From: an uncultured Paracoccaceae bacterium
GTDB lineage: Bacteria > Pseudomonadota > Alphaproteobacteria > Rhodobacterales > Rhodobacteraceae
Direction: 5' to 3'
DNA: 64,000 nucleotides
Assembly: GCA_947493745.1 (NCBI GenBank)
Contig: CANLSM010000009.1
Coordinates: 84,896 to 148,895, forward strand
In this document: positions 38,384 through 48,046 of the stretch, piece after piece
Layout of the letters: every line of letters starts with the position of its first letter
How positions within the stretch are numbered: position 1 is the stretch's first letter
The notes under the pieces: generated by a model
What the model was told of the DNA's origin: nothing
The model's database searches: none
The model's input: only the letters and a program-made list of their open reading frames with translations
Made by a program: the position numbers and the translations under genes

Positions 38384-39796
38384 TCAGACCGCATCGTCAA
38401 GCGCATCGGCCGTGGCAACGCGCGCGCCGCCGCGTGCGGTCGTGATCACGTTCAGGGATTTCAGTTTGCGGTGCAAGGCCGAACGCTCCATTCCGACAAA
38501 GCTTGCGGTGCGCGAGATGTTTCCGCCAAACCGGTTGATCTGGGCAATCAGGTATTCGCGCTCGAACATCTCGCGGGCCTCACGCAGAGGCATGCCTGCA
38601 TAGGTCGCTGAAATCAGGGCGACGACGTCGTCACTGTTGCGATCCGCCCCCTCGGAGGGGAATTCCTTGGCATCGATATCGCCACTGTCCGCCCCCAGGA
38701 TCAGGCACCGCTCCACGACATTGCGCAATTGCCGGATGTTTCCCGGCCAGTTCATGGTTTGCAGATGTGCCTCCGCATCGGCGCTTAACTGGCGCAGCGG
38801 AAGGCCCTGGGTCGCATTCAGGGTCTCGACAAAATGCGCCGCAAGCTCAGGAATATCCTCGCGCCGTGCATCGAGCGGAGGGACCGAGATCGGAACCACG
38901 TTCAGTCGATGATAAAGCTCCTCGCGGAAGGTGCCGGCCGCAATCTCCGCCATCAGATCCCTGTTGGTTGCCGAGATCACCCGCACATCGACCCGCACGA
39001 TGTCATTGCCGCCGGCGCGCGTGAATGCCTGATCGACCAGCACACGCAGGATCTTGGACTGGGTGCCGATGGGCATATCCGCCACTTCATCAAAGAACAG
39101 AATGCCGCCATGGGCCTGCTCGAAAAGACCCGGTTCATGACCGCGATCGGAGCTGTAGCGCCCGAAGAGCACCTCTTCCATCTGCGCAGGCTCGATCCCT
39201 GCCGAGTTGACACAAACAAAGGGCGCGCCTGCGCGATCCGAGCGGCTGTGAAGATAACGGGCGGCGACCTCTTTGCCGACACCGGACGCGCCGGTCAGCA
39301 TCACCCTGCCATTGCCGCGGGCGACCTTGTCGAGCTGCCCCTTAAGCGACTTCAACGCGGCGCTTGAGCCGATCATTTCCGACGACGTGACGTCCTTGGT
39401 GCGCAGTTCCGCATTCTCCCGGCGCAGACGTGAGGTCTCCAGCGCGCGGCTGATCACCACCATCAGCTGGTCGATATTGAAAGGCTTTTCGATGAAGTCA
39501 TAGGCCCCCTGTTTTACGGCGGCGACAGCGATCTCGATATTGCCATGGCCCGAAATGATGACGACAGGGATCGCGGGATTATCGCGCTTGACGGCCTTGA
39601 GGATATCGATGCCGTCGAGCTGACTGTCCTTCAGCCAGATATCAAGGATGATCAGCGCAGGCGCTTCCCGGTTCACTTCGGCAAACGCGCTCGTGCTGTC
39701 CCAGGCCAGCCGTGTCGTATGCCCTTCATCCTCTAGGATGTCCGAGATCAGTTCCCTGATGTCCTTCTCATCATCAACGACCAGTATGTCGCCCAT
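38384..39796 (-). CDS. ntrX: NtrX response regulator, AAA+ type without GAFTGA
   Basis: The 470-residue protein has a receiver domain with Asp52 (LIILDIWLKD), an AAA+ domain with Walker A GASGVGKE and Walker B GGILFFDEVAD, and a C-terminal HTH (GGNISRTASFVGMERSALHR). In sigma-54 activators the L1 loop GAFTGA lies after ELFG; here the segment reads LFGRYSSDRGHEPGLF and the motif is gone. NtrX pairs with NtrY and acts in nitrogen, respiratory and envelope control in this class. It probably works without sigma-54. The gene is 17 bases after ntrY. Confidence 0.93.
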   Translation of the reverse strand: MGDILVVDDEKDIRELISDILEDEGHTTRLAWDSTSAFAEVNREAPALIILDIWLKDSQLDGIDILKAVKRDNPAIPVVIISGHGNIEIAVAAVKQGAYDFIEKPFNIDQLMVVISRALETSRLRRENAELRTKDVTSSEMIGSSAALKSLKGQLDKVARGNGRVMLTGASGVGKEVAARYLHSRSDRAGAPFVCVNSAGIEPAQMEEVLFGRYSSDRGHEPGLFEQAHGGILFFDEVADMPIGTQSKILRVLVDQAFTRAGGNDIVRVDVRVISATNRDLMAEIAAGTFREELYHRLNVVPISVPPLDARREDIPELAAHFVETLNATQGLPLRQLSADAEAHLQTMNWPGNIRQLRNVVERCLILGADSGDIDAKEFPSEGADRNSDDVVALISATYAGMPLREAREMFEREYLIAQINRFGGNISRTASFVGMERSALHRKLKSLNVITTARGGARVATADALDDAV

Positions 39797-39813
39797 GTCG
39801 TTTCCCCTCTAGC

Positions 39814-42072
39814 CTATGCAATAGCAGCCTGTTTTGGATCCTGTTCAATCGATGCCGAGACCGACAACGGCAGCAGGATGCGGGCCTCGGCCCCGAAATG
39901 CCCGTCTGCCGACCATGCCGGAGCGTCAAGCAGGTCCAGCTTGCCGCCGTGTTCCTCGATGATCTTTTTCACAATCGACAACCCCAACCCGGTCCCCTTG
40001 TCGCGATTGGTGACATATGGCTCGAAGAGCCGTCGCCGATGTTCGGGCAACCCGATACCGTTATCCTGCAGTTGAAGCAACAGAACGCCGCCCTGCTCCT
40101 CTGCGATCACGTCGATGCGGGGCTTGAAGCCGTTTGGCGTGCTTTTTATCTTTTCATCAATGGCTTCGGCGGCATTCTTCAGAAGATTTGTCAGTGCTTG
40201 CGAGATCAGTGTCGGATCGACCATGGCAAAAATCGTCGCCTTGGGCATCTGCAGATCATAGGTGATGTCCGGTCGCGCGGTTTCCTGAAGCAGCACCGCA
40301 TCGCGTATCAGAAGCGACAGGTTGATCTCGCGACGCTCCGCTGCCGGCATGCGCGCAAACTTGGAGAACTCGTCGACGATCCTGCGCAGATCGCCGGTCT
40401 GGCGAATGATCACGTCCGAATACTGTTCCAGCGTCGCCCTTTGATCGCCGACCAGCGGGGAGAACTTGCGCCGCAGCCGCTCCGCCGACAACTGGATCGG
40501 CGTGAGCGGGTTCTTGATCTCATGAGCGATCCGTCGCGCCACATCGCCCCAGGCCGCCATCCGCTGGGCCGAGACCAGATCGGACACATCGTCGAAGGTC
40601 ACGACATAGCCCTCAAGATCACCCTCCGATCCCAGCCGGGCGGACATGCGCACCAGAAGGGTTTCCTCCCGCCCGCGTCGCGAAAGGCGAACCTCTCCTT
40701 GAGACGCACTGCGGGCATTGTCTTCAAGCTTTTGAAAAAGTTCGGAAAACTCCGGCACAGCCTGTTGCAGATGCACCTTGGAGGGGATGATTTCCGCCAG
40801 TGAAAGAAGCTCCACCGCCGCGCTGTTCATCATCTCGATCCGGCCCTGATCGTCGAGGCCGATAACACCTGCCGTGACCCCGCTCAGGATCGAGTCGAAA
40901 AGCCGTCGCGCCCTCTCGGTCTCGGTGTTCACCTCGATCAGCGCATCTCGCTGCCCCTTCACCTGCTGGGTCATCCGGTTAAAAACACGGCCCAGCATGG
41001 CGATCTCGTCGTCGGATTTCTCCTCCCGGACCTGAACATCCAGGTCCCCTGCCCCAACCCGTTGTGCGGCCGCCGCCAGCCGACCGACGGGGCGCGACAG
41101 CCGCTCGGCAAACCACAGGCCCAGCCAGATCGCGGCGAGGATCACGATCAGCGCAAAGCCCAGATAGATCAGCGCGAACTCGAAAAGAAGCCGACCGCGA
41201 TCCCGCTCCAGTTGCTGATAGAGCAAAACCGTTTCCTCGGTCTCGTCAAGCAGCTTCAGAATCTGGCCATCGACATCGCGGGTGACGTAGAGAAACCGGT
41301 CAGCAAAGGCCGGAAGATGGACCAGGGCCCTGAATTCATTGTTGACTTCGTCCTGAACGATGACGGTCTCGCCGTCGCGGGCGCGGTTGACCTGTTCCAT
41401 CGACGGCGGCTCGTAGTCGAACAGATAACTGCGCTCGCCGCGTGCACGCAGCTTGGCTGTGCCGTCGATCACATAGGCCTCCGGCAACTCGCGCTGCATC
41501 TGCACCTGCCCGCGGTTCAGCAACTCGCGGAACTGCCCCGGCGTGATCAGCGGGAAGCGGGTTTTCTGCTGATTGAGAAAGTTCGCAAGGATTTCCGCGT
41601 CCGAGGCGAGGTTGAACCGGTGTTCGGCCTCATAGGCCTGGGCGGCTTCAAGCGAGTTTCCGACCACTTTCTGGACCCGGTCGGAAAACCAGCCCTCCAA
41701 CCCGAAATTCACCGTCAGCGTCGCGAAAACCGCCACCATGATGGTAGGGATCAGGGCCATAAGCGCGAAGACACCGGTCAGCCGCAAATGGAGGCGCGAT
41801 CCAGCAGATTTTCGCCGACGCGCCGAGATCATCGAGGCAATACGCTGTCCGACCAGCCCGGCAATCAGCAGGACATAGATAAAGTCGGTCAGCAGAACGA
41901 TCCGAAGAACACTGTCCGCCACCTCATCGAGGCTTCCCAGCGCCAGAAATGTCAGCAGCATGAGGATCGGGCCGAGCACGCTGAGAAAGACGGTTATCCC
42001 GTTTCTGTAGCGCCTCTGTCTCAGGCGGCGATCAATGCCATCCCAAAGTGATGCGAATAATACCTGTTGCAC
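39814..42072 (-). CDS. ntrY: NtrY membrane sensor histidine kinase
   Basis: The 752-residue kinase has N-terminal membrane helices (several in residues 30-120 and one near 300) around a periplasmic region, a HAMP domain (FAERLSRPVGRLAAAAQRV), a PAS domain, an H-box HEIKNPLTPIQLSAERLR, and an ATPase domain with DNGIGLPEHRR and GTGLGLSIVKKI. It is the cognate kinase of NtrX and senses an envelope or redox signal that has not been settled. It sits between ntrC and ntrX in the classic order. Confidence 0.94.
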   Translation of the reverse strand: MQQVLFASLWDGIDRRLRQRRYRNGITVFLSVLGPILMLLTFLALGSLDEVADSVLRIVLLTDFIYVLLIAGLVGQRIASMISARRRKSAGSRLHLRLTGVFALMALIPTIMVAVFATLTVNFGLEGWFSDRVQKVVGNSLEAAQAYEAEHRFNLASDAEILANFLNQQKTRFPLITPGQFRELLNRGQVQMQRELPEAYVIDGTAKLRARGERSYLFDYEPPSMEQVNRARDGETVIVQDEVNNEFRALVHLPAFADRFLYVTRDVDGQILKLLDETEETVLLYQQLERDRGRLLFEFALIYLGFALIVILAAIWLGLWFAERLSRPVGRLAAAAQRVGAGDLDVQVREEKSDDEIAMLGRVFNRMTQQVKGQRDALIEVNTETERARRLFDSILSGVTAGVIGLDDQGRIEMMNSAAVELLSLAEIIPSKVHLQQAVPEFSELFQKLEDNARSASQGEVRLSRRGREETLLVRMSARLGSEGDLEGYVVTFDDVSDLVSAQRMAAWGDVARRIAHEIKNPLTPIQLSAERLRRKFSPLVGDQRATLEQYSDVIIRQTGDLRRIVDEFSKFARMPAAERREINLSLLIRDAVLLQETARPDITYDLQMPKATIFAMVDPTLISQALTNLLKNAAEAIDEKIKSTPNGFKPRIDVIAEEQGGVLLLQLQDNGIGLPEHRRRLFEPYVTNRDKGTGLGLSIVKKIIEEHGGKLDLLDAPAWSADGHFGAEARILLPLSVSASIEQDPKQAAIA

Positions 42073-42114
42073 GCGGGGAACAGTCTCTGTTGCTGCCTCA
42101 ATACTGTTGCAACT

Positions 42115-43551
42115 CTACATCATTTTTTTGCCGCGTGTCACACGAATGTCGAGGTCCTGGATCTTCTTGCGCAGAGTATTCCGGTTGATCCCCAGAAGTT
42201 CGGCGGTTTTCACCTGATTTCCGCGTGTTGCGGACAGCGACAATGCAATCAGGGGGAGCTCCACCTCCTTGAGAATCCGGTCATAAAGCCCCGATGGCGG
42301 CAGATTGTCCCCGTGCAGGTCGAAATAGCGCTTCAGATGCCCCTCGATTGCCTGGCTGAGCTTCTGATTCTGATCCCCTGACCCGGCGGCGACCGAGGTC
42401 GGGCGCGCCTTCAGTTCCTGCTGGACCGTGTTGGCCGATATGATGTCATCAGGACACAGCACGGCGAGCCGTCGCATCAGATTTTCCAGTTCCCGCACAT
42501 TGCCCTGCCAGCTCAGCTTGCGCAGGATATCGAGCGCGTCCTGGCTGATGGTCTTGCGCGGCAGGCCTTCGGTTTCCGCATTGCGCAGGAAAGCCCGGGC
42601 CAGATCGGGGATGTCGTCAAGCCGCTCGCGCAGGGGCGGCAGCCTGATCGGCACGATATTGAGCCGGTAGAAGAGATCCTCGCGGAACTTGCCCTCATTG
42701 ACCAGGGCGCGCAGATCCTGATGGGTGGCCGCGATGATCCGCGCATCCGCCCGGACAATTGTGCGACCGCCGACCCGGGTAAACTCACCATCTTGCAGCA
42801 CACGCAGAAGCCGGGTTTGTGCATCTACCGGCATGTCGCCGATTTCATCAAGGAAGAGCGTCCCGCCATTGGCCTGCTCAAACCGACCGGGCGCGATCTC
42901 ATCGAGGCCCTGAACCTTCTCGGTTCCGAAAAGCTCGGCTTCGATCAGCTCATGCGGAATGGATGCCATGTTGATGGCGACAAACGGCCCGTTCTTGCGC
43001 TGCCCGAAATTGTGCAATGCGCGCGAAACCAGTTCCTTTCCGGTGCCGCTTTCGCCCGAGATCATGACGCCCAGATCGGTCGTCATGAGCCGCGCCATGA
43101 TCCGGTAGACCTCCTGCATTGCAGGCGACCGCCCGATCAGGGGCAGCCCTTCCTCACGTTTCTCCTCAGGCGCGCCGCCCGTGCTCGGCTTGCGCGAGAG
43201 CGCCTTGTTGACCTGCGCCAGCACTTCGCGCAGATCGAAAGGCTTGGGCAGATATTCATAGGCCCCCATCTCGGTCGCGCGGATCGCCGTCATCACCGTG
43301 TTCTGGGCCGACATCACGATCACCGGCAGGTCGGGGCGTTTGCGGCGGATGGCGGGCAGCAGATCAAGCGCGTCCCCGTCCGGCATCATGACGTCAGAGA
43401 CCACGCAATCCCCCTCGCCTTCCTCGATCCAGCGCCACAGCGTCGAGACCGTACCGGTTGAACGCACACGGCATCCGGCCCTTGTCAGCGCTTGGCTCAG
43501 CACCGTCCGGATCGAGCGGTCATCATCGGCAACGATTACGGTGCCCTCCAT
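42115..43551 (-). CDS. ntrC: NtrC nitrogen response regulator lacking GAFTGA
   Basis: The 478-residue protein has a receiver with Asp53 ([10 protein letters not shown]), a AAA+ domain with Walker [10 protein letters not shown] and Walker [12 protein letters not shown], and a Fis-type HTH ([22 protein letters not shown]). Where sigma-54 activators have ELFGHEKGAFTGA, this one reads [19 protein letters not shown]. Rhodobacter capsulatus NtrC has the same loss and activates sigma-70 polymerase, so the same is likely here. The start ATG shares one base with the ntrB stop, so the two are coupled. Confidence 0.95.
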   Translation of the reverse strand: MEGTVIVADDDRSIRTVLSQALTRAGCRVRSTGTVSTLWRWIEEGEGDCVVSDVMMPDGDALDLLPAIRRKRPDLPVIVMSAQNTVMTAIRATEMGAYEYLPKPFDLREVLAQVNKALSRKPSTGGAPEEKREEGLPLIGRSPAMQEVYRIMARLMTTDLGVMISGESGTGKELVSRALHNFGQRKNGPFVAINMASIPHELIEAELFGTEKVQGLDEIAPGRFEQANGGTLFLDEIGDMPVDAQTRLLRVLQDGEFTRVGGRTIVRADARIIAATHQDLRALVNEGKFREDLFYRLNIVPIRLPPLRERLDDIPDLARAFLRNAETEGLPRKTISQDALDILRKLSWQGNVRELENLMRRLAVLCPDDIISANTVQQELKARPTSVAAGSGDQNQKLSQAIEGHLKRYFDLHGDNLPPSGLYDRILKEVELPLIALSLSATRGNQVKTAELLGINRNTLRKKIQDLDIRVTRGKKMM

Positions 43552-44642
43552 CAGGTGGCTCCTTTGTCGGTTTCGGTATCCTGCCGCCAGACCGGCAGGC
43601 GCAGTCGGAACGAGGTATGGCCCGGTTCGCTGTCGCATTCGACGACACCGCCATGATCCGCCATGATCTTGGAGACCAATGACAGGCCGAGCCCGGTGCC
43701 ATTCGCCTTGGAACTTACAAACGGATCGAAGATATCTCGTATCAGGCTGTCGGGGATGCCGCCGCCATTGTCACGAATGGCAATGGTCAGGGGCACACTC
43801 TCCGAACGTCCGCCCGGAAGGGACAGTTTCACACCCGGCTTGTAGCCTGTCTTGAGCGTGATGATCCCACCGACCTTGGGCACAGCCTCGCATGCGTTCT
43901 TGATCAGGTTCTGCACCACCTGCAAAAGCTGATCGGGATCGCCCGATGTGGGCGGCAGCGAGGGGTCATATTCCTCAAGAAAGCGGACATGGGCGCCATA
44001 GCCTGCCTTGGCCGCCCGTTTGGCGCGGTCGAGTACATCATGGACATTTACCTCCGATCGCTGGGCCAGACGCAGGTCGCCGAACTGCTCGACACGGTCG
44101 ACAAGATTGCCTATGCGCTTGGCCTCGTCCAGAATGACATCCGTCATTTCCTGATCCGCATCACCGAGGCTCATCGAAAGAAACTGTGCGGCACCCGAGA
44201 TGCCGGCCAGCGGATTGCGGATCTCATGGGCCAGCATGGCGGCCATGCCGGTCACCGAGCGCGCAGCCGAGCGGGTCGAGAGCGACCGGTCCATCTGCTC
44301 CGCCATTCCGCGCGGGTGCAGAAGCAACAAAACCTCACCATCCGCTTCGGGGACCAGGCTGGCGTTGATCGAGAAGCTTTGCGGCGGCTGATCAGCCCAT
44401 GTCACCTCGACATTGTACTGCACCACCGAGACCGATCCGCGCCGGGCCTGCGAGATGATATCAAGGATCGTGCTGTCCTGACCGACATATTGCGCCAGCG
44501 GCTTGCCGTTCATCTGACGCATCGAGGTCGCACCAAAGATCTCGGTGGCGTTGTTGGCGGACAGGATGCTGTTGTGGCCATCCACCAGGATCGACGGATA
44601 GGGAACGACGCTCCAGAGCGGGTCCTGCAGGCTGGTGATCAT
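43551..44642 (-). CDS. ntrB: NtrB nitrogen sensor histidine kinase
   Basis: The 363-residue soluble kinase has a PAS domain (about 10-120), an H-box with [15 protein letters not shown] and an ATPase domain with [21 protein letters not shown] and [12 protein letters not shown]. It phosphorylates NtrC under nitrogen limitation and is checked by PII protein. It overlaps the upstream dusB gene by four bases, the nifR3-ntrB-ntrC arrangement known from Rhodobacter and rhizobia. Confidence 0.95.
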   Translation of the reverse strand: MITSLQDPLWSVVPYPSILVDGHNSILSANNATEIFGATSMRQMNGKPLAQYVGQDSTILDIISQARRGSVSVVQYNVEVTWADQPPQSFSINASLVPEADGEVLLLLHPRGMAEQMDRSLSTRSAARSVTGMAAMLAHEIRNPLAGISGAAQFLSMSLGDADQEMTDVILDEAKRIGNLVDRVEQFGDLRLAQRSEVNVHDVLDRAKRAAKAGYGAHVRFLEEYDPSLPPTSGDPDQLLQVVQNLIKNACEAVPKVGGIITLKTGYKPGVKLSLPGGRSESVPLTIAIRDNGGGIPDSLIRDIFDPFVSSKANGTGLGLSLVSKIMADHGGVVECDSEPGHTSFRLRLPVWRQDTETDKGAT

Positions 44643-45619
44643 GCGGCGAGGCCCATCTCTTCGGGCAGTCTTTGCAGGCGTTCCATCACCTCATCGGCAT
44701 CCGTGGCCGTCAGCAGCGCCCGACGCGCACCCGCCGAAACCCCCATCTCGTCGCAGTACCAGCCGATATGCTTGCGGGCACATTTGATCCCCAGATCGCG
44801 ACCGTAAAACCCCAACATGGCCTCGTAATGTTCGATGATCAGATCAACCCGGTCCTTGCCTTGCGGCACGCGGACCGCCTCGCCCTGCCCCAGACCTGCG
44901 GCGATCTCGGCCAGCTGCCATGGACGCCCCTGCGCCCCGCGCCCAACCATCAGTCCTTGCGCACCGGATGCCTTGAGAGCCGATCGTGCGCTTTCCAGGT
45001 CCACGATATCGCCGTTTGCGATAACAGGGATGTCCACGGCGTCCACCACGGCACGGATCGCGGCCCAGTCAGCCGAGCCCTTGTAGAACTGACATCGGGT
45101 GCGTCCATGGATCGTGATCATGCGGATGCCGGCTGCTTCGGCGCGACGCGCAAGCTCGGGCGCATTCGGTGTCGCGTCATCCCAGCCAAGGCGGGTCTTC
45201 AGGGTCACCGGAACACTGACTGCCTCGACCACCGCCTCGATCAGGCCGAGCGCATGGTCGAGATCCCGCATCAGGGCCGAGCCTGAATAGCCGTTCGTCA
45301 CCTTCTTTGCCGGGCATCCCATGTTGATATCGATCAGGGCGGCGCCGCTTGCCTCAAGAAAGCGTGCGGCCTCCGCCATCCAGTAGGCCTCACGGCCCGC
45401 GATCTGCACGGAGGTATTCTCAACCTCCACGCCGAGATCGGCACGAGCCCGCGCCAGAGGACGGGCCTGCACGACCTCCTGACTTGCAACCATTTCTGAA
45501 ACCACCAGCCCTGCCCCGAACCTCGACACCATATTTCGGAACGGAGTATCCGTGATTCCGGCAAGAGGTGCCAGAAAAACGGGCATGGTGATCTTTTTGC
45601 TTCCGATTACGACAGTCAA
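44639..45619 (-). CDS. dusB: tRNA dihydrouridine synthase (NifR3 family)
   Basis: The 326-residue FMN enzyme has [18 protein letters not shown] at the start, the catalytic Cys in [14 protein letters not shown], and VIANGDIVD and [12 protein letters not shown] around the flavin. It reduces uridines in tRNA. The start is TTG 45619, chosen because AAGGA lies about eight bases before it and the family N-terminus begins there; the further upstream frame has no family resemblance. It heads the nifR3-ntrBC operon and is divergent from ispD. Confidence 0.93.
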   Translation of the reverse strand: MTVVIGSKKITMPVFLAPLAGITDTPFRNMVSRFGAGLVVSEMVASQEVVQARPLARARADLGVEVENTSVQIAGREAYWMAEAARFLEASGAALIDINMGCPAKKVTNGYSGSALMRDLDHALGLIEAVVEAVSVPVTLKTRLGWDDATPNAPELARRAEAAGIRMITIHGRTRCQFYKGSADWAAIRAVVDAVDIPVIANGDIVDLESARSALKASGAQGLMVGRGAQGRPWQLAEIAAGLGQGEAVRVPQGKDRVDLIIEHYEAMLGFYGRDLGIKCARKHIGWYCDEMGVSAGARRALLTATDADEVMERLQRLPEEMGLAA

Positions 45620-45752
45620 TTGGTCATTCCTTGAGCAACTGCCTTCTGTTAGCGCAGTTACCACAGTCCGGCAACGTCCAGGGCTGAAAGATTGCGCCAC
45701 CCGGCCTTTGCCGTTACACGCGGGAAGTCAGGAATGGAAGAGGGCTTGGTAC

Positions 45753-46424
45753 ATGCGCATAGCCGGGTTGATCGTGGCCGCAGGCCGGGGATCTCGGGTG
45801 GGCGGCGCTGTGCCGAAGCAATACCAACCCATTGGAGATGTCTCGATCCTGCGCCGCACCATCGACGCCTTTCTGAGCTGTACGCATATCACCGAACTCA
45901 TCGCCGTGATTTCGCCGGACGACCAGGCGCAGTATGATGCGGCGCTCGCCGATCTGCGCGACAATCGCCTGTTGCCGCCGACGCCCGGCGGGGCGGCGCG
46001 GCACACATCTGTCCGCGCGGGGCTGGAGGCGCTGTCGTCCAGCGCACCGGATCTGGTGTTGATCCATGATGCGGCCCGCCCCTTCACATCAGGCTCGCTG
46101 ATTGAGCGCGTCCTCGACGCCCTGCAGACCGTTCCTGCCGCCTTTCCGGCCATTCCGATTGTCGATGCGCTCTGGAAGGGGCGTGGAGACATCGTTGAGG
46201 CATCCGTCGAGCGGTCCGACCTGTGGCGCGCGCAAACCCCGCAAGGGTTCCATTTCGATGCGATCCTCGATGCGCATCGCGCCTATGATGGCAAGGCCGC
46301 CGACGATGTGGAAATTGCCCATGCCGCCGGTCTGCCGGTGAAGATCGTGATGGGCGACGGAAATAATTTCAAAATCACCCTGCCGGAGGATTTTGCCCGC
46401 GCCGAAAGGCTGCTAAAGGCCTGA
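45753..46424 (+). CDS. ispD: 2-C-methyl-D-erythritol 4-phosphate cytidylyltransferase
   Basis: The 223-residue protein starts MRIAGLIVAAGRGSR with the CTP-binding glycine-rich loop, followed by PKQYQPIGD, IHDAARPF and AQTPQGFHFD. It makes CDP-methylerythritol in the MEP isoprenoid pathway. The open frame extends 67 codons upstream, across dusB, but only the part from ATG 45753 resembles the family. ispF begins three bases after its stop; in many alphaproteobacteria these are fused as ispDF, but here they are separate. Confidence 0.95.
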   Translation: MRIAGLIVAAGRGSRVGGAVPKQYQPIGDVSILRRTIDAFLSCTHITELIAVISPDDQAQYDAALADLRDNRLLPPTPGGAARHTSVRAGLEALSSSAPDLVLIHDAARPFTSGSLIERVLDALQTVPAAFPAIPIVDALWKGRGDIVEASVERSDLWRAQTPQGFHFDAILDAHRAYDGKAADDVEIAHAAGLPVKIVMGDGNNFKITLPEDFARAERLLKA

Positions 46425-46427
46425 GAC

Positions 46428-46907
46428 ATGGATATCCGTTTGGGCAATGGTTTTGATGTGCACGGCTTTGCCGAGGGCGACCATGTCACGCTGTGTGGCG
46501 TGGACATCCCGCACACGCACCGGCTGACCGGGCACTCGGATGCGGATGTCGCGATGCACGCGATCACCGATGCCATTTTCGGAGCATTGGCCGAGGGCGA
46601 CATCGGGCAATGGTTTCCGCCGAGCGATCCACAATGGAAGGGCGCTGCCTCCGAGATATTCCTCGCCAAGGCAGTGGCGCGCGTGGCCGAGACCGGTTTT
46701 TTGCTCAGCAATGTAGATTGCACGATCATCTGCGAGATGCCGAAGATTGGCCCGCATGCGGCCGCGATGCGCCAAGCACTGGCCCTGATCCTTGGGATCG
46801 ATGTCGACCGGATCAGCGTGAAGGCAACGACCTCCGAGCGGCTGGGCTTCACCGGACGCGGCGAAGGAATTGCCGCAATTGCAACCGCTGCGCTGATCAG
46901 ACCATGA
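46428..46907 (+). CDS. ispF: 2-C-methyl-D-erythritol 2,4-cyclodiphosphate synthase
   Basis: The 159-residue protein has the zinc ligands Asp10 and His12 (GNGFDVHGF) and His44 ([10 protein letters not shown]), plus [10 protein letters not shown] and [19 protein letters not shown]. It cyclises the diphosphate in the MEP pathway. It lies three bases after ispD and overlaps pgpA by four bases (ATGA). Confidence 0.97.
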   Translation: MDIRLGNGFDVHGFAEGDHVTLCGVDIPHTHRLTGHSDADVAMHAITDAIFGALAEGDIGQWFPPSDPQWKGAASEIFLAKAVARVAETGFLLSNVDCTIICEMPKIGPHAAAMRQALALILGIDVDRISVKATTSERLGFTGRGEGIAAIATAALIRP

Positions 46908-47398
46908 CACGTTGGATCACCACATTCGGGGGCGTCGGGCTGTTGCCGAAGGCGCCCGGCACATGGGGATCTCTGGCCACGCTGCCATTGGGCTATGCTC
47001 TGCATTACCTGGGCGGGTTTCCCTTGATGCTGGCGGCTGTCGGGCTGGTTTTCGCCATTGGTCTTTGGGCGACCCGGAAGGAAACCGACGGCAAGCAGGA
47101 TCATGACCCGGGTGAGATCGTGATTGATGAGGTTGCGGGCCAGTTGATCGCGCTGCTTCCGCTGTCCGCCGGTCTCTGGTTTGCCGGCGCTGCGGCGCAT
47201 GTCTTCCCCTGGCCGGGCTGGGTCGGAGCCTTTGTGATGTTCCGTCTCTTTGATATCTGGAAGCCCTGGCCGGTCAGTTGGGCTGACAACATGCACTCCC
47301 CGATGGGTGTGATGCTCGATGATGTGCTGGCAGGCGGCTATGCCGCACTGGCTGTCACCCTGATGGCCGCCCTTTCACATGGAGTGATGGGGGCATGA
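46904..47398 (+). CDS. pgpA: Phosphatidylglycerophosphatase A
   Basis: The 164-residue membrane protein has the PgpA signature: [18 protein letters not shown] at the start, [17 protein letters not shown] in the middle and [16 protein letters not shown] near the end, with about four hydrophobic segments. It removes phosphate from phosphatidylglycerophosphate to give phosphatidylglycerol. ATG 46904 overlaps the ispF stop by four bases, and its own end overlaps cinA by four, so the genes form a tight operon. Confidence 0.94.
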   Translation: MTRWITTFGGVGLLPKAPGTWGSLATLPLGYALHYLGGFPLMLAAVGLVFAIGLWATRKETDGKQDHDPGEIVIDEVAGQLIALLPLSAGLWFAGAAAHVFPWPGWVGAFVMFRLFDIWKPWPVSWADNMHSPMGVMLDDVLAGGYAALAVTLMAALSHGVMGA

Positions 47399-47874
47399 CG
47401 CTCGCAGAGCAGGTCCTGATGGCTTGTGAGACCCGCAATCTGCGGCTTGCCACTGCGGAAAGCTGCACCGGCGGTCTCGTCAGTGCCAAGCTGACCGAAA
47501 TCGCGGGCTCTTCAGCGGTCGTCGATCGCGGTTTCGTCTGTTATTCCAACCAGGCCAAGATCGACATGCTGGGCGTCAGCATGAACTCGCTGGAGGCGTT
47601 TGGCGCCGTTTCCGAAGAAGTTGCGCGCGAGATGGCGCGTGGCGCACTCAGCCGCTCGGAGGCCCGGATCGCCATTTCTGTCACAGGCATTGCGGGCCCC
47701 GGCGGGTCGGACGTTAAGCCCGAGGGCAGGGTCTGCTTTGCCTGCGCAACGGCAACCGGCGATATCCGGTCGAGCACGTCCGATTTCGGAGTCATCGGCC
47801 GGGTTGCTGTACGGGAGGCCGCCTGCACGAGGGCCTTTGAGACGATCATCGAGGCGCTCGACGGGCGATCTTGA
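47395..47874 (+). CDS. CinA C-terminal domain protein (nicotinamide-nucleotide amidohydrolase)
   Basis: The 159-residue protein is the stand-alone CinA C-terminal domain (PncC-like): LATAESCTGGLVSAKLTE, VCYSNQAKIDMLGV, SVTGIAGPGGSDVKPEGRVCFA. PncC removes the amide of NMN to recycle pyridine nucleotides. It lacks the N-terminal MoaB-like domain of full-length CinA. It overlaps pgpA by four bases and is the last gene of the ispD-ispF-pgpA-cinA unit. Confidence 0.92.
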   Translation: MTLAEQVLMACETRNLRLATAESCTGGLVSAKLTEIAGSSAVVDRGFVCYSNQAKIDMLGVSMNSLEAFGAVSEEVAREMARGALSRSEARIAISVTGIAGPGGSDVKPEGRVCFACATATGDIRSSTSDFGVIGRVAVREAACTRAFETIIEALDGRS

Positions 47875-48007
47875 TATGCCTCAATATTGATCACTGAGGC
47901 AGCGTCTGACTAAATTTTGATCAAATCGGTCATTTCGATGGTCCGCAAGCCGCCCCTCCGCTTGTCGTCAACGCCCCCTGCCCCGAACACACGTCCCACA
48001 AAAAACA

Positions 48008-48027
48008 GCCCGCTCAATCGAGCGGGC
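48008..48027. promoter_or_regulatory. Hairpin just before amtB
   Basis: GCCCGCTC/GAGCGGGC is an 8-base perfect stem with a four-base loop, ending about 20 bases before the amtB ATG. A run of A lies on its left, so on the minus strand it reads as an intrinsic terminator; on the plus strand it would be a leader hairpin or, if made from the cinA operon, an imperfect stop. Confidence 0.5.
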
Positions 48028-48046
48028 GATAATAGGGATAGACGTT

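Noticed and set aside
45552..45752. 67-codon N-terminal extension of ispD
   Set aside because: It runs across the 5' end of dusB and lacks family resemblance; ATG 45753 gives the standard IspD start.
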